Assembly: GCA_032821775.1 (NCBI GenBank)
Contig: JAVLRN010000005.1
Coordinates: forward strand, 1,736,001-1,800,000
Source: Sanguinoderma infundibulare
Taxonomy: Eukaryota; Basidiomycota; Agaricomycetes; Polyporales; Polyporaceae
Length of the DNA stretch: 64,000 nt
Reading direction: 5' to 3'
Position numbers and translations under genes: made by a program. The notes under the pieces are model-generated. The model was not told the DNA's origin. It was given only the letters and a program-made list of their open reading frames with translations, and ran no database searches. Below, one piece after another: positions 1-13,742 of the stretch. Numbering within the stretch: the first letter of the stretch is position 1; the number at the start of each line of letters is the position of its first letter.

Positions 1-481
1 ACCACACTTCTGTCCCTGTTGGCGTCCACAGATCGTCACCCGCGGCACGGGCTGCTATACCCCACATTGCAAGACCCGACTGCACACCCACTGCTTCAAC
101 AGCTACCGCCGGCGCAACAACGCCTGCCCGACGTGCAACGAGGACTGGACCGCTAGTAACAACCTCAACAAGCTCCGGCCCGTCGGCGAGGCTGCATTCA
201 AGGAGGGCCAGGACCAGGGCCGGCGGCGTGCCCGCAGGAAGTCCACCGAAGAGCAGGAGGACGGCGAGGACGGCGAGCCGGACGCCTCCCAGTCCCGGTC
301 CCAGGAACAAGACGACGCGGCGATGGAGGACGAAGCGGGACCGTCCCGGTCTCAGACTGCCCCGAAGACGCAGCCGAATGGCAAGGGCAAAGGCAAGAAG
401 CGGGCGACCGTGGAGGACGATGAGGACGAGGGCACGCCCCCGCCCAGGACGCAACCTCGCAGATCCTCTCGCCGAGGCTGA
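1..481 (+). CDS. NSE1: NSE1-like SMC5/6 complex RING protein, 3' end only
   Basis: Only the last exon is inside the window. It runs from about position 32, just after a CAG acceptor, to the TGA at 479-481. It encodes a C-terminal zinc-binding RING-like domain with CYTPHCKTRLHTHC followed by ACPTCNEDW, and then a charged low-complexity tail. This Cys/His spacing is typical of the variant RING of Nse1, the non-SMC subunit that pairs with Nse3 and supports E3 ligase activity in the SMC5/6 DNA-repair complex in the nucleus. The N-terminal winged-helix part lies upstream of the window, so the assignment rests on the RING and the C-terminal position alone. Another RING protein is possible. Confidence 0.6.
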   Translation, partial: PHFCPCWRPQIVTRGTGCYTPHCKTRLHTHCFNSYRRRNNACPTCNEDWTASNNLNKLRPVGEAAFKEGQDQGRRRARRKSTEEQEDGEDGEPDASQSRSQEQDDAAMEDEAGPSRSQTAPKTQPNGKGKGKKRATVEDDEDEGTPPPRTQPRRSSRRG

Positions 482-682
482 CGATTGGCGATTGCAGCAA
501 CTTTAACCTACCGATGCCTGCCACCACACGCGCATTCGTCGGTGTCCCGCTGACCGCACGTTTTCCCACTCCACTGTACATCTGGCGAGGAGTCTATTAT
601 ATTATAAGTGTAGTATCAAGGTAGAAGTATGTCCCATCTAGTACGGTAGCGACCCGCTGTTGCAAACACAGACATACCAGTG

Positions 683-3600
683 CTAGTGTTCGTGCTCGGA
701 GACGTGATTGGACAACTGGGGGATTGGTGCGTTCTTGGCGGGCGTCGCGACGCCTGGCTCAAGCTTGACCTCTGACGCGGGGCTGACCTCCAGCGCAGGG
801 ATGGTGAACCCGAAGCGGCCCTTGCCCCACACCTGCTTCTTTTTCTCTTTGCGGCCCTCGCCAAACTCCTCGTTCCACCTCCGCAGCTCCGCGAGGCTGC
901 CCAGGGACTCCGACGCGGACGGCGTGATCTCCTTCAGGGCCTGTTCGAAGTTCCTCCATGCCAGGGAGCGAGAATGGGGCACTTCGGCCCCGGACGCGTT
1001 ATCTTGGGAAGCTGATGCAGGATCCGGGCTTGTGGTTGACGTGGCGGCCGTCTCGTCTCGTTCGGCGATTTTCTCAGCCTTTGTCGCATTCTCTCTCACC
1101 TCGCCAAACGATCCGTGCTGCTCGGTGGCGACGTGCGAGGTGGGAGCTGCCTTGGTTTTGTCCTCCTCGGGTTTAGCCTCGGTCGAAGTGGACGGAGACG
1201 TCGAAGCTGATGCGGACGGCCGCCATGGCACGGTCACGCGTTCCTTCACCGCGTCCAGAGCGGCGCTGACGCACAAGTCTGCACACAGAAGGGGACACCC
1301 GTATCAGCAACCCCAAAACCCAAACGGGAGGCGCCGTAAAAACAGAAGGACTGACGCTTGAGATCGGACCCGGAGAAACTCTCGGTCTTCTTCGCCAGCT
1401 GCTTGAGGTCGACGTCGACGGCGAGTGTCTCGTCACGAAGCAGGATCTTGAGAATCTCTGTTAATGGCGAATAGTCACCGGGGAGTTTGAATGCGCATGT
1501 TGTCAGCGAAGGTTCGGATAGGCACTCCGATATCTGGGACCAGAAAAGGCATGGGGGGTTCAGGAATGGAGGGAACACCCACCTTCGCGCTCTTTCTCCC
1601 CTGGCAGGTCCACGAGGAGGCGGCGAGGCAGGCGACGAAGGACCGCATCATCGAGGTCAAACGGCCGATTGGTCGCGCCGATGACGATCACGTTGTTCTC
1701 CTTGTTCGTCTTCAGCCCGTCCATCTCCTGCATGAACTCGGTAATGACCCCACGGTGTGCCAGGGAGTTTCCGGACTCCCGGGACAGCCGCGCGCCGAAC
1801 AAAGCATCCAGTTCGTCAATAAAGACGACGCACGGAGACAACCGACGGGCGAGCGTGAACACGGCACGGACGAGCTTCTCGCCCTCGCCAACATACTACA
1901 GGCATGCCGTCAGAAATTACGGAAGAGCTCGTAAAAGTGTAAATGGAATAAATCGTACCATGTCCATGATGTCCGAGGGAGAGACGACAAGCATTCTGCA
2001 GCCGGCCTCCTTAGCCAGCGCGCGAACCACTAGTGTCTTACCGGTTCCCGGGGGCCCGAATAGAAGACAGCCAGTCATGGTATGTTCCTTGAGGATGCCG
2101 TGCTGGAACGCGCCCGGATGCAGAAGCGGCAAGGAAACCATTGTTCGGACGGAGTCGATTGTATGCGTCGGGAGGTGAACCTGGTTGAACGTGGTGGTAA
2201 TTGACGCTGGAAAAAGTTTCTAGCGGTTAGGTTCCGCTAGTTCGCCATGGAGAAACCACAAAACGCACCGGTGTCGACGATGCAGCCCAGCAACCGCTGC
2301 TCGTGCTCGTCCAAATCCGGGTTTCGCCTCAACTTTTCGATTATCTCGTCCACGTCCGCCTCCTCGTCCGCACCGGTCCGCTCCCCCTCTTCGTTCTCGC
2401 GGGGAAGCTTTCCAGACGGCGGGAAGGTGAACAAGTTCTTCCACATGTCCTGCGTAGACTTATCGGCGGCCCAAGCATCAAACACCGCCGACCACGGGAC
2501 GTGCGTTGGGTCGAGCGAACGGTTCGTGGGGAGATACGCCTGGCTAGCGGCCATGACGCTCCCCACTGCCCTATCGGCGATCCGCTGCACATTTGGCCAC
2601 ACTTCTACCGTGTCCCCCCAGTGCTCCCATAGCTGGAGCAGTATCTTGTCCTGCTCGGCACCCTCGGACGAGCCCTCGGTCGCCGGCGGGATCTCCTCCA
2701 GTTCGCCAAGCATGCCGCCGACCTGCGCGACGCCCATGCGCATCACGAGCTGATTGATCTCCCGCCGCCTTGCCATCCGGACCTCACGCTCCTGCGGGAT
2801 ATTACGCAGGGTGGGGCAGACGAGGACGATCCGGAAGAATCCCAGGCGGTTGTCCGATTCTGGCGAGCCGTGGCTCCGTCCTGCCAGCGCGCGAGAGAAT
2901 GCAGAGCCCAAGAAGGGAGATAGGCCTGAGAAGCTCTCCTGACCGAGAACGACGACGTTAGGACGCCCCTTGGGGTCCTCGCCCTCCGTGCTCTCTTCGC
3001 TAGCCGAGAATAGGCGAGGGAGATCCTCTGAGCTGCCTCGTGCCCATCGCTTGAGCCTGCGTTGTGTCCGCTTCTCGCGTGCCTTGTCGCTGTGGGCATC
3101 CTCGCCGTACTCGTTCTGCAGCTTGGTGGGGGCGCCGGAGGAGGTAGAGGCACTCGCGGAAGAACGAGGAAACGACGACATCATCTGAACAGTCGGTGGT
3201 GGCGTCCGAGGTGTCTCCGGGACCACGAAGGAAGGGCTGACGCCGAAAACCATAACAGTCGGGTTCAGCACCGGTGAGTTAGGACGCGAGATTGGTCCTT
3301 GTCGCCGCTGGCGAACAGCCGCCAGCAAGGCAGGGTACCAGACAGACGAGGAGGCCGCCAATGTCGGGTAGTCCTTGACATAAATTATACGCGGTCGCCT
3401 GACAGGAGTAGTCGACAACTCGTCCACTTCACCTGGCGGAGTGGTGACATTGATGACATCGTCAAAGAATGCCTTTAGCTTAGACATCGGCGTCGTCCTT
3501 GAGGGGGGCTCGATCAATCGGGAGGTTCGTCTTGGAACCGCGGCCATGACATGGACGGTCATCGGAGACATGACGAACGGCGACCACGCCTCTTCCTCTT

Positions 3601-4430
3601 CATCCTCCGCCTCCCGAGCGGAGTCTGAGCGGTTGGGACCCCTTGAGGAAGAGGGTTGTAAGTGCAGCGGATTGTTCGGTAGCTGCAGCGCGGACGCAGC
3701 TTTGTGGCACGCACGCGTATAAGCAATTCATTCCAAATGAAATCATATTTTCAAACACACCTTTTCCGAAATGACCACAATCGCCGGCCGCCAGGTGGAC
3801 TGCATCCAACACGACCACGTCCGCGCTGGTCTGCTGCGCCATCTCCTTCACGATCTCGTCGAGATACAGGTCTCCGCCTTCTATCGGAGTGTACAGCGCG
3901 AGCGTCGGCTCGACCAGAGGGCCCTTACCGGACGAATACGTCGCCCGGTGTTGGGTCTGGGGGTGAAGCGCGACGTGTAGGTTGTGCAGCGCCTCATTAA
4001 ATACCTCGGGTGGGGGAAGTAACGAGCTTTGACGGAGAGACGATGGGGAGCCTTCCTGAGCGTTCTCAGGAGGCCATAGGATGTTAAGGCCAGGAGGGAG
4101 CGGGGCTGAATCTACAGTGTCCTTGGCTGCAGAGACTCGCGTTCGGCGTTTCGGCTTCTCCTCCGGGTCCTCTGACGGCGGCGGCTCAGCATCGTTTGGT
4201 GGAGGCTCTGTGGGTGGCGGAGCTGAACCAAACGACTCCGATGGTGCTTGCGCAGCAGCTGTCTCGGATGAGAGAGCACGTCTCGAGAGACGAGGTGTAG
4301 AGGACTGGGACGGAGCACGTTCCTTCCGAGGGTAGCGGAGAGCTTGGGTGGAGGAGAGTTGAGCACGGGGGTGACCTGGCAAAGATTTTACCAGAGACCG
4401 TGTGCGACGAGCAAGAAGATGAGACCGCAT
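683..4430 (-). CDS. Large AAA ATPase, Msp1/ATAD1-like C-terminal module, probably mitochondrial
   Basis: Six exons: 4430-3761, 3699-2269, 2206-1959, 1895-1583, 1457-1356, 1278-683 (1119 aa). The start at 4430 gives [17 protein letters not shown], an Arg-rich, acid-poor N-terminus like a mitochondrial presequence; a further in-frame ATG at 4664 is less likely. The AAA domain is near residues 700-900: Walker A GPPGTGKT, Walker [13 protein letters not shown], sensor [20 protein letters not shown], and the second-region FSGSDLK. Msp1/ATAD1 proteins extract mislocalised tail-anchored proteins from mitochondrial outer membranes. Here about 700 residues precede the AAA module, against about 130 in yeast Msp1, and a Ser/Thr/Glu-rich C-terminus follows it. 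The function is therefore inferred only at family level. Intron 4 (125 bp) is the least certain junction. Confidence 0.8.
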
Positions 4431-4711
4431 CCAAACAGCCCCCCGGTGGGTCACCAAACAGAGGACGAGGACGAAGAGCAAACACAAGTCCACAGCGGAC
4501 TCGCCTCGGACGGCGCGTAGCAGAAATATTAGACGCCCATGTGCGTGTATGACAAGGCTTCCAGCTAAGACAGCTTTGACGCTCGCCGCGAACCGACAGA
4601 GAGGATTAGAGTGCCAATATATACTAGGCCAGGGTGTCGTAGCAATGTCTATGGAGGGATCCATACGTAGCGTAAAGATAAAACCAAAACATCAAAGCAT
4701 GAGGTCCATCA

Positions 4712-5743
4712 TCAATGCTTCTTCAACAGCTGCTCTTCCCGCGCCTTCGCTCGCTCCGCCAAGTCCACTCCGACCAGAACCTTGGCCGCCTTCCATAGTT
4801 GTACAAGGTTGACAAAGTTTTTGAGCAGGCAAATCGGTCCACAGACGCATGCCATGAGCTGCGGCCAGGTGTAGGTTGCGAGGTAGCCCACGATCCCGTC
4901 CCCAGTAATGCCGAGGGACTCCGAGAGAGGAATGTGCACCCACTTCATGAGGTAGAGCGCGATGTAGAACAATTCGTTCCCGGCGCAGACAACAAAAAGA
5001 GTCCGCTGCGCAGCAAAAGAGCTAAGTCGAAGGGTAAATACACGAAAAGGCGGTACTCACAGGGTCGTAGTAACGTTGCAGCAGGCGACTGACGTCACCG
5101 TCGACTTGTTTGTGGCTCCTCGAACCCGTAACAAGGGAACTGGAGTGCACGGGTGTAAAGCATAGTCCTGAAGCCAAACGACGATACGCACCTGTTCATG
5201 TGCATGTAATGGCTGCTGAAGTCGAGCGTGATGAGGAATTGGAAGCCAAGAGCCCATTCGGGATAGGCAGATGTAAGATAGCACAGCAGACAGGTTGTTG
5301 TACAACTTGGCCGTGTCGCGGACGTAAATATACGCGCGGACAAGACGAAGGAGCGGCTTACCGGTCAGTCACCATATCCAACACAGCACCAAACTTGGAC
5401 GCCTGCCCCAATGCCCTCGCCGCGTGCCCATCGAAAGCGTCGAGTAAACACGAGATACAGTAGAGCACTGTGCAGTATTTGGGGTGGTAGCTCATGTAGT
5501 GCAGCGAGAGCGCGGCCAGAATGACACGCGTGTACCCTGTTGTGGCCCAAGGAAAGCATTCCATGAGCGCATAGGAGCGAGAAAATGGGAAGTTGACGGA
5601 CCGATAAGGTTGGGCACGAAGAGGAAGACATTCTCCGAATATGTCTGTGCCGTCGCGAGATCCACAGCGACCTTTGCGTCCACGATGTCTATCGAGGGTC
5701 GCCGCTTCTTGAGGACCGTAGGGCCGACGCCGTTGGAGGACAT
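4712..5743 (-). CDS. PIS1: CDP-diacylglycerol-inositol 3-phosphatidyltransferase
   Basis: Five exons: 5743-5602, 5536-5362, 5305-5192, 5139-5061, 5005-4712 (267 aa, near the usual 220-260). The enzyme makes phosphatidylinositol from CDP-diacylglycerol and inositol in the ER membrane. The CDP-alcohol phosphatidyltransferase signature DG(x2)AR(x8)G(x3)D(x3)D is complete (DAFDGHAARALGQ, then GAVLDMVTD). Several hydrophobic segments follow, including LFVVCAGNELFYIALYL. The family motif DFSSHYMHM is present just before intron 3. Intron 2 uses an AAG acceptor. The N-terminal 40 residues are polar, as in fungal homologs. The gene is in the same orientation as the AAA ATPase, with 281 bp between them. 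Confidence 0.93.
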
Positions 5744-7580
5744 GGTGAACGGGGGGGATGATGAGCACGCCCACGTAGTGCTAGGATTTTGTGCAACCCG
5801 CGCCTGAGCGGCTGCCGCTCACCAGCGCTACCTTTTCGGAAAACGCACCGTCACGTCCACGCCACATACTCGTCACAGCCTTGGTCACACTCGCTCCTCT
5901 TCAAGGCTTGTCGCGTCGTTCTGCCTCCCCCTTGCTTTGCACACGCCTTCGTGTTCGCCGCTGTGTTCGACTCTCCCATAGAAATATGCGACCCGGGAAC
6001 GCCGCTGCACACTGTTAGATCCGTCCCTCATCACCGAAATCGGTCAACGGAGTCGACGTGACTGGCCTGCTGCTACTCCCGGAGTCCCGTCAAGCCCGAA
6101 TCCCCGTTTACTTTAACGGCTCTTCAGGGGTTGCTAGGACTGGAATGGCCTTGGAAAGGCCTCTTCAACCTTCACTCACCTGCGGCGGTGAAGCCATGAC
6201 GCACATTCGGCGCTGCGCCCGAGCCTAGCGCGAAGCTTAGTGTTGTTGTACAGGTAATGCAATTGCGGTGCGATGGTGGTTTGTCCCGTTGTACACTAGT
6301 GTGAAACGCGCTGTGTTTGTGTGGGCCTCCCGCCACTGCCTCTGGGCTTCGTGAATGGTCGACTGGTCGACTAGCCTTTCGCGGTCGTGGCAACGCGCGG
6401 CTCGCGCAAAAGCTGCTTACGCCTTACCTGCAGAGCACCGACAACTGGGAAGCGAGCTGCCTATTGAAGCAATCGATCACATCCAGCCGCCTGCCCATCT
6501 ATTATGGCGCTTCAGTACATAGGCTTCAGTTCGCGCGGGGACCGCGCGTGCAGATCCAGGCGGACCACTACGTATAACCGATCGCTTCGCCAGGAACAAT
6601 GCATCGCCAAGACGACCTTCTGGGACGATACTGCACTTGAAGAGGCACGGTGAATCTTCAAAGAAATCGGCGAGAGGGGAACCATCTCAACCGCTGACAG
6701 GCCGTCTGGGAATTTCGATATCCAGAATGCATGGTTTTCGCGTGCCCTGTGAATCTTCTACGCGTCCATGCCAGGAGGACAGATAACAAGTGTCATGTGA
6801 ATGCACATCGGGGTGCCGCGGTTGAAAGAGACTCTCAGACGTGGAACAAGGGCATCATCTCGGACCTGGAAGACATCCTAGATCGTCAGAGATGTTCACG
6901 ATGCTACCGACGGCCTTTATATACGTAGCCTATGTCTTGCAATTCTTCGGTCAAGGGCACGCGGGCCATGAGAGCGGAACCCAGGGATGGTGCCCTAAAA
7001 GACGACATTACACACCATGGAGCCTGTTTGAAGTGACCAACGGGGACGAGCGCACTGTCTGGGCCGGCTTAACCTCCCGCCTGACGTCAAGCTCTTGAAG
7101 AAGCAGCTGCCCTGGCACTTAGACGCCTGGTCTTCTGTTCGCGCGTTCAAGGCACGCCCTGAGCCTTCTTCTTACCAACCGCCTCGCCTATGGGCCCATT
7201 CGGTCGTCGAGAGGTATGCTCGCCAAGCGATGGTGCACGGATGGGAGCGGCAGAGGCCACGACGACGGGCGACGGTGTGATCGAGCGGTGGACCCATATG
7301 GCAATTGCCGATATTGGCCCGATCTGAACTGAGGCGCGGAGGAATCTTGGTCATCTCGACAAGTTCGCCAATTCAACAGGCGACCCATTCCCTGCCGGTC
7401 TTGTCCAGCACCCTTCCTCGCGTTCTCGTCGACGCGCGCGAAGCTGGCACGTTCATACGTCTTCGTAGGTAGCCGTTGTTATCTTACTGGCCGTCTCTTT
7501 GTCCGCCACGTAAATTGCTCACACCCCATGATCGGCCACATATCATATCCGCGACAGGTGCATCTCATTCCTCCTCCAGG
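5744..7580. other. 1.8-kb intergenic stretch, no supported gene
   Basis: This lies between the divergent starts of PIS1 (-) and BNA4 (+). Open frames on both strands are short, mutually overlapping and without motifs. From about 6400 to 7280 the plus strand has interrupted coding-like stretches (for example around 6730-7100), broken by stops. They could be a decayed gene, but I recognise no family. Promoters of both flanking genes must lie in the outer parts. Confidence 0.5.
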
Positions 7581-9593
<2,013 letters not shown>

Positions 9594-10454
9594 ACGTGGA
9601 CGGGATGCAGACTCGGAACGAGGCCGCGGCGTAACACGCACCACCCGGCCTTCTTCATCGATTATAATCTTGTACTGTATTATCTGCCGCACACACACAC
9701 CCGCCCTCATTCTCTCGCGCATTTCTTGCCGCACTCAGTTGGCCCATCTTTCCGGGACCAGGCAGGCCTGCGCCCGCCGCGCGCACCCGTGGGCCGCTGA
9801 TAATTAAATGTCGTAATCGTCGCGACCGCGGGAAAGTGTCTCCTGTCGCGCGATGGCGATCTGCCCCCTTGCATTGTTGTTTAATAGGCGTCCACATGGG
9901 TCCGGGTGGTCGGTTGGACATTTTGTGGGATTTCGGAGAATTCTTAGCGAGGGCGCATGTTCTGAACCGTCCGCACGCGGGGTGCATCCATCCCCACCCC
10001 CTCGAGTCCTCCAGCACGGGCCGACCCGAGCGTAGCGGCGTCCTGTCCTCCAAGTGCCTCGTGTCGCAGGCAAGGAAAACAAAGGGGGACCCTCGGGAAC
10101 GGGAGCAGAGCAGAGGCTGCGCGCCCACGGTGCGGAGCCTTTCGTCAGCGGAGAACGTTGGTGTATTGCTTTAGAGCTGCACTGTGGGAAAGCATGAGAG
10201 ACAACGAAAGCAGTTGGAAGGAGGGGAGATCGCAAAGGGAAGTCGTAGCATAATGAAATCGTAACATAGTTCGAGGGGGATGTAAGGAGGTGGGAGGGCA
10301 ATCATAAGCAACATTGTGCGGGTTCATGGGGCGTGGCAATAAATATACAACTACAGGGAGCGTCAAGGGGGCAAGTGACCGTGTCAGTGCGGGAATACAT
10401 CTGCGGTGGGAGGAGGGGTGCAAGGGGACGGAGAGGGGCACGGCGAGGGTGGGG
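9594..10454. other. Convergent intergenic region
   Basis: This holds the 3' flanks of BNA4 (+) and the AT-hook gene (-). Open frames of 100-165 codons occur on both strands but overlap each other and carry no motif. I see no supported feature. Confidence 0.5.
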
Positions 10455-11045
10455 TCAAGTAGAATCCTTGCGGGGCCGTCCGCGCTTTCGCTTCGGTGGA
10501 TTTGCTTCGGCTGCGGTGCTCGTCTCGCCCTCGCCCTCGCCCTCGGCCGCGGTGCGCTCTGTCGGGAGGGGGTTCTTGCGCGGACGCCCCCTCTTCTTCT
10601 TTGGGGGCGGCTCCGAGGGTTCGCCACCGTCGTCCTTCTTGTCCTCTTCGGGCTTGCGCTGGGAAGGAGATGGAGTGGATGAGAGAGCGAGACAAGGGGC
10701 GAAGAGCGGGATCGGAGGGCGCACCTTTGGGGGCCTCCCCCTGGGCCTGCGCGGAGGCTCGGTGGAGGGGCCGGCGACAGCAGCGGCAGCCTCGGCGGCG
10801 AGGGTCTTCTTGTTCTTGCTGCCCGGAGGGCGGCCGCGCTTTCGTTTGGGCGGAGGGTCGGGCTGGGAGCCTAAGATCGCGAGATCAAGGGACTAGGTCA
10901 GAACGGCGCTTGCAAGGAGTTGAGGGTGGAGAGCGGAACGGAGCTGGAAAGTGAACTGACCGGCGTCGGCCTCGGCAGTGTCGTCGATCTCGTCGACTTT
11001 GGCGTCCTCGCTGGCACCCCTGGCGTCCTCCGGCGAGTCAGACAT
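10455..11045 (-). CDS. Small AT-hook DNA-binding protein (four AT-hooks)
   Basis: Three exons: 11045-10961, 10870-10725, 10658-10455 (144 aa). After an acidic N-terminus (MSDSPEDARGASEDAKVDE) come four AT-hook cores: KRKRGRPPGSK, RRPRGRPPK, KKKRGRPRK and KRKRGRPRK. They are separated by Pro/Glu/Ala-rich linkers. AT-hooks insert GRP into the minor groove of AT-rich DNA, so this is an HMGA-like chromatin or transcription cofactor in the nucleus. No other domain is present. All three exons join in phase and the last ends directly after the fourth hook. The gene shares an 867-bp divergent upstream region with YOS9. Confidence 0.85.
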
Positions 11046-11912
11046 GGGAGGCGGCGCGGGCTGTGGGGGAGGGAGGGCAGGCGGATGAAGGGAAGAAGGA
11101 AAACGCGACCAGGGCTCGTTTTAACGAGGAAATGGGCTGCAAGAATTCTCGCGTGCAGAACGCCCAAAAGAGGGCTTTATTATATCTCACTCTCGAACGT
11201 CCAGAAGGAATCATCATGCTCGAATTCTGACTCTGTACGTAATTTACGTCTCACTGTCAGGATATTGAAAAGGGTATGTCAGCCTCCACTCTGGCCCGCA
11301 GGGACAAACGAGCTCAAATATTGACGAGCCGGGCCCCTGTGGGCCGCTCCGGGGAGCGGTCGGTGGGGGCGGCGCAGGGGAGGGAGTCGGGGTTGGAGAG
11401 GGCGACTAAAGGGCCCGGGAGGTACATGTGAATCAGGCTTGATGAGAGTATTGGCGTAAAAATCAGATAACGCCGGCTCACATGGATTGCTGGTGTGGTA
11501 AGGAGCTGGGGCGGATCGGGTGAGCGGCATGAGCGTTTGGCAGAGGAGACAACAGGCCGGTTCTCATTCGCGGCAGGGTACGACCGACGATGGGTGTGCG
11601 CTGAGCGTACCTGAGAGGCGGGCAGAAAAAGCAATGTCGGTGCAGTTCGCACTCGCCAAGGCCCAATTGCCAGCCGCGGGACAGGAACCACGTTGTTCTT
11701 CATCCCCTTCCGGCAACCGTGACCAGCATCGCGCAAGATAACCGATGCCCCGCCCTAATGCCCTCCCGGCGTCTATCACGCCAACGTGTCATGGGCGTCT
11801 CGATCACTGCACACACTCACAGCACGGTTACACACCAGCACAAGCCTAATACACCGACAACCACTAACCTGGCAGCACTCTCTGCTACTGCGCCCGCCCC
11901 CCCGAGCTCGCC
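11046..11912. other. Divergent promoter region, AT-hook gene (-) / YOS9 (+)
   Basis: This is 867 bp between two start codons. The plus strand becomes CA/CT-rich over the last 120 bp before the YOS9 ATG, as expected of a fungal 5' leader. Open frames here (for example 11314-11736 minus) have no recognisable content. No gene is supported. Confidence 0.5.
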
Positions 11913-13742
11913 ATGCGCTCTGCGTCCCTCGTCCCGCTAACCCTCTCCCTCCTCGTCTCCGCCCGCCTCCACCACTCTCGCGTCCCGGAGGACCCGTTCG
12001 CGTTCCCCAAATATCGCGTCTCCTTCCTCAACGGTCTCCCTCTCCTAAACGAGACCGCCCAACGGTGGTTACATGAAGGCCTTCGTGGCGGTGAGCTCGA
12101 GTTCCTCGACCAGCCATGGCGCGAATCCTCCTGGCCCCCCCGCCCGTTAAAGAGCATCCAAGGCTCCGACGACGCTCCCTCCAATGATGTCCGTGCTGCG
12201 TGACTTTCTCCTCCTGCACACCCTGAGCTCATGGCTTGCGCCGCGCAGGCAGCCTCGTCCCAGGAAACAAATTACACGCTCCAGCACATGAAATTTGGTC
12301 CAAAGTCCAATTATCTCTGTCTCATTCCTCCATCTCCCCAAGAAGTGCCCCCCGTGCTCGAAGAAGCCCCGGCCGAAGTCGCCACCCCGGTCCACAGTTG
12401 GTCCCTTCTCCAGCCCTTATCCGGCACGTGTCTCTACGTAAGTGTTCCGCTGCCGTATGAATTGAATCCGACACCAAACCGCCAATGACAGCATCGCCAA
12501 GGGTGGTTCACATACTCGTACTGTCATAATTCCCATGTCCGTCAGTTTCACGAGCTGCACCACCAGCACATACCTACCACAGGTGACGCTCCCCTTGGCC
12601 CTTGGCCCTATCGCCCCATCCGCGTGCTTACCGATATTAATTTATTTCAAACCCCTTCCTCCTCCTTCTCTGTCTCCAGGCGAGTACAAGCCAGAAGAGG
12701 ATCCGGAGGTAAGCGAGTGTCCCCCCGTGACCGCCCGAAAGCCCTGTTCATAATTTCTTCTTTGACACCTCCGTCGTGCCGCAAAGTGGGAAGCGTACAC
12801 GCTCGGAAGGGCGCCCCCCACGCTCGAGACCGGAGCCGAGCTGACGACTGCCGAAGCTGCTGCTGCAGCGAATCTTGAGCTCGCCCGAGGCGCTGGCTCC
12901 CGCTACCTCGTCCAGCGGTGGGCAGACGGCACGTACTGTGATAAAATAGGCAGGAAGCGCGAAGTCGAGATCCAGGCAAGTCCCCTTCCGCTCCCGCCCG
13001 TCTTATAACCACCCTAATGCGCACCGTTGCCCTCTGCCCTTCCCCGCACTCGATCGCTCGCCTGGCATTTTTCTGGCGACTTCTGACGCAGTTCCACTGC
13101 TCGATGACCATGACCGACACCATCCTCTTTGTGAAAGAAACCCAGACGTGCCATTACGTCCTCCACATCGCCACCCCTCGCCTCTGCGGAGAGCCCGGGT
13201 TCAAGAGCCGCGTCGATGCCGAGGAAGAGCACTACATTCGCTGTCGGGAGGTGCTCTCCGCCGCAGAGTTCGAGGGCGTCGATCGTTCCCTGCCCCCTGC
13301 CACGTATCCCTTCAGTCGGCCGAAGCCGCAAAAGGCCATAGCCCCTCCGCCGTCGGCGCCCGAAGGCGCGAAGGACAGGGAGGACGCCAAGAAATCTTCC
13401 GCCGACCCAGGCTCGCACTCCGACGTCCTTCGCAAGGCGCTGCAGCGGCTCCTCGCGCGGCAAGAAGGCGCGCAGGTCGGTGACTCGCACATCGTGGTGG
13501 AGCAGATGCCCGATGGCGAGGGTGAGGTGCTTATCGAATTCGTCGACATTGACCTCGCTGAGGGCGAGGAAGAAGCGGACATCCCAGGCCGGCTGCAGGA
13601 CATCCTCCGCGCCGCGGGCTACGATATCAAGGGCGACAAGACAGCGCCGAACTCGAATTCCAGAAGCCAAACCGCAGAGGACGACCAGGATGACGAGGAC
13701 GTACAAGAAGGCAAGGCGAAGAAGCACCGGGACGAGCTCTGA
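11913..13742 (+). CDS. YOS9: ER quality-control lectin, OS-9/Yos9 family
   Basis: Six exons: 11913-12188, 12249-12437, 12492-12582, 12680-12708 (29 nt), 12787-12975, 13092-13742 (474 aa). Yos9 reads trimmed N-glycans on misfolded glycoproteins and delivers them to the Hrd1 ERAD ligase. The protein starts with a hydrophobic signal peptide (SLVPLTLSLLVSA). It then has the family block EDPFAFPKYRVSFLNGLPLL and an MRH (mannose-6-phosphate receptor homology) domain. MRH landmarks are LCLIPP, CLYHRQGWFTYSYCH, GTYCDK, HCSMT and CGEPGFKSR. It ends in RDEL, an ER-retrieval signal. Intron 5 (12976-13091) can only keep frame with a GC donor (GCAAGT). Confidence 0.93.

Noticed and set aside
4431..4664. 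Upstream ATG extending the AAA ATPase by 78 residues
   Set aside because: The next ATG gives a presequence-like N-terminus; the extension looks like untranslated sequence.
9804..10301. Minus frame ending in GRDDYDI, looked like a possible small-gene C-terminus
   Set aside because: No upstream exon or start with coding character was found.
10145..10896. Long open frames opposite the AT-hook gene
   Set aside because: They are shadows of the GC-rich, Lys/Arg/Pro-coding AT-hook exons.
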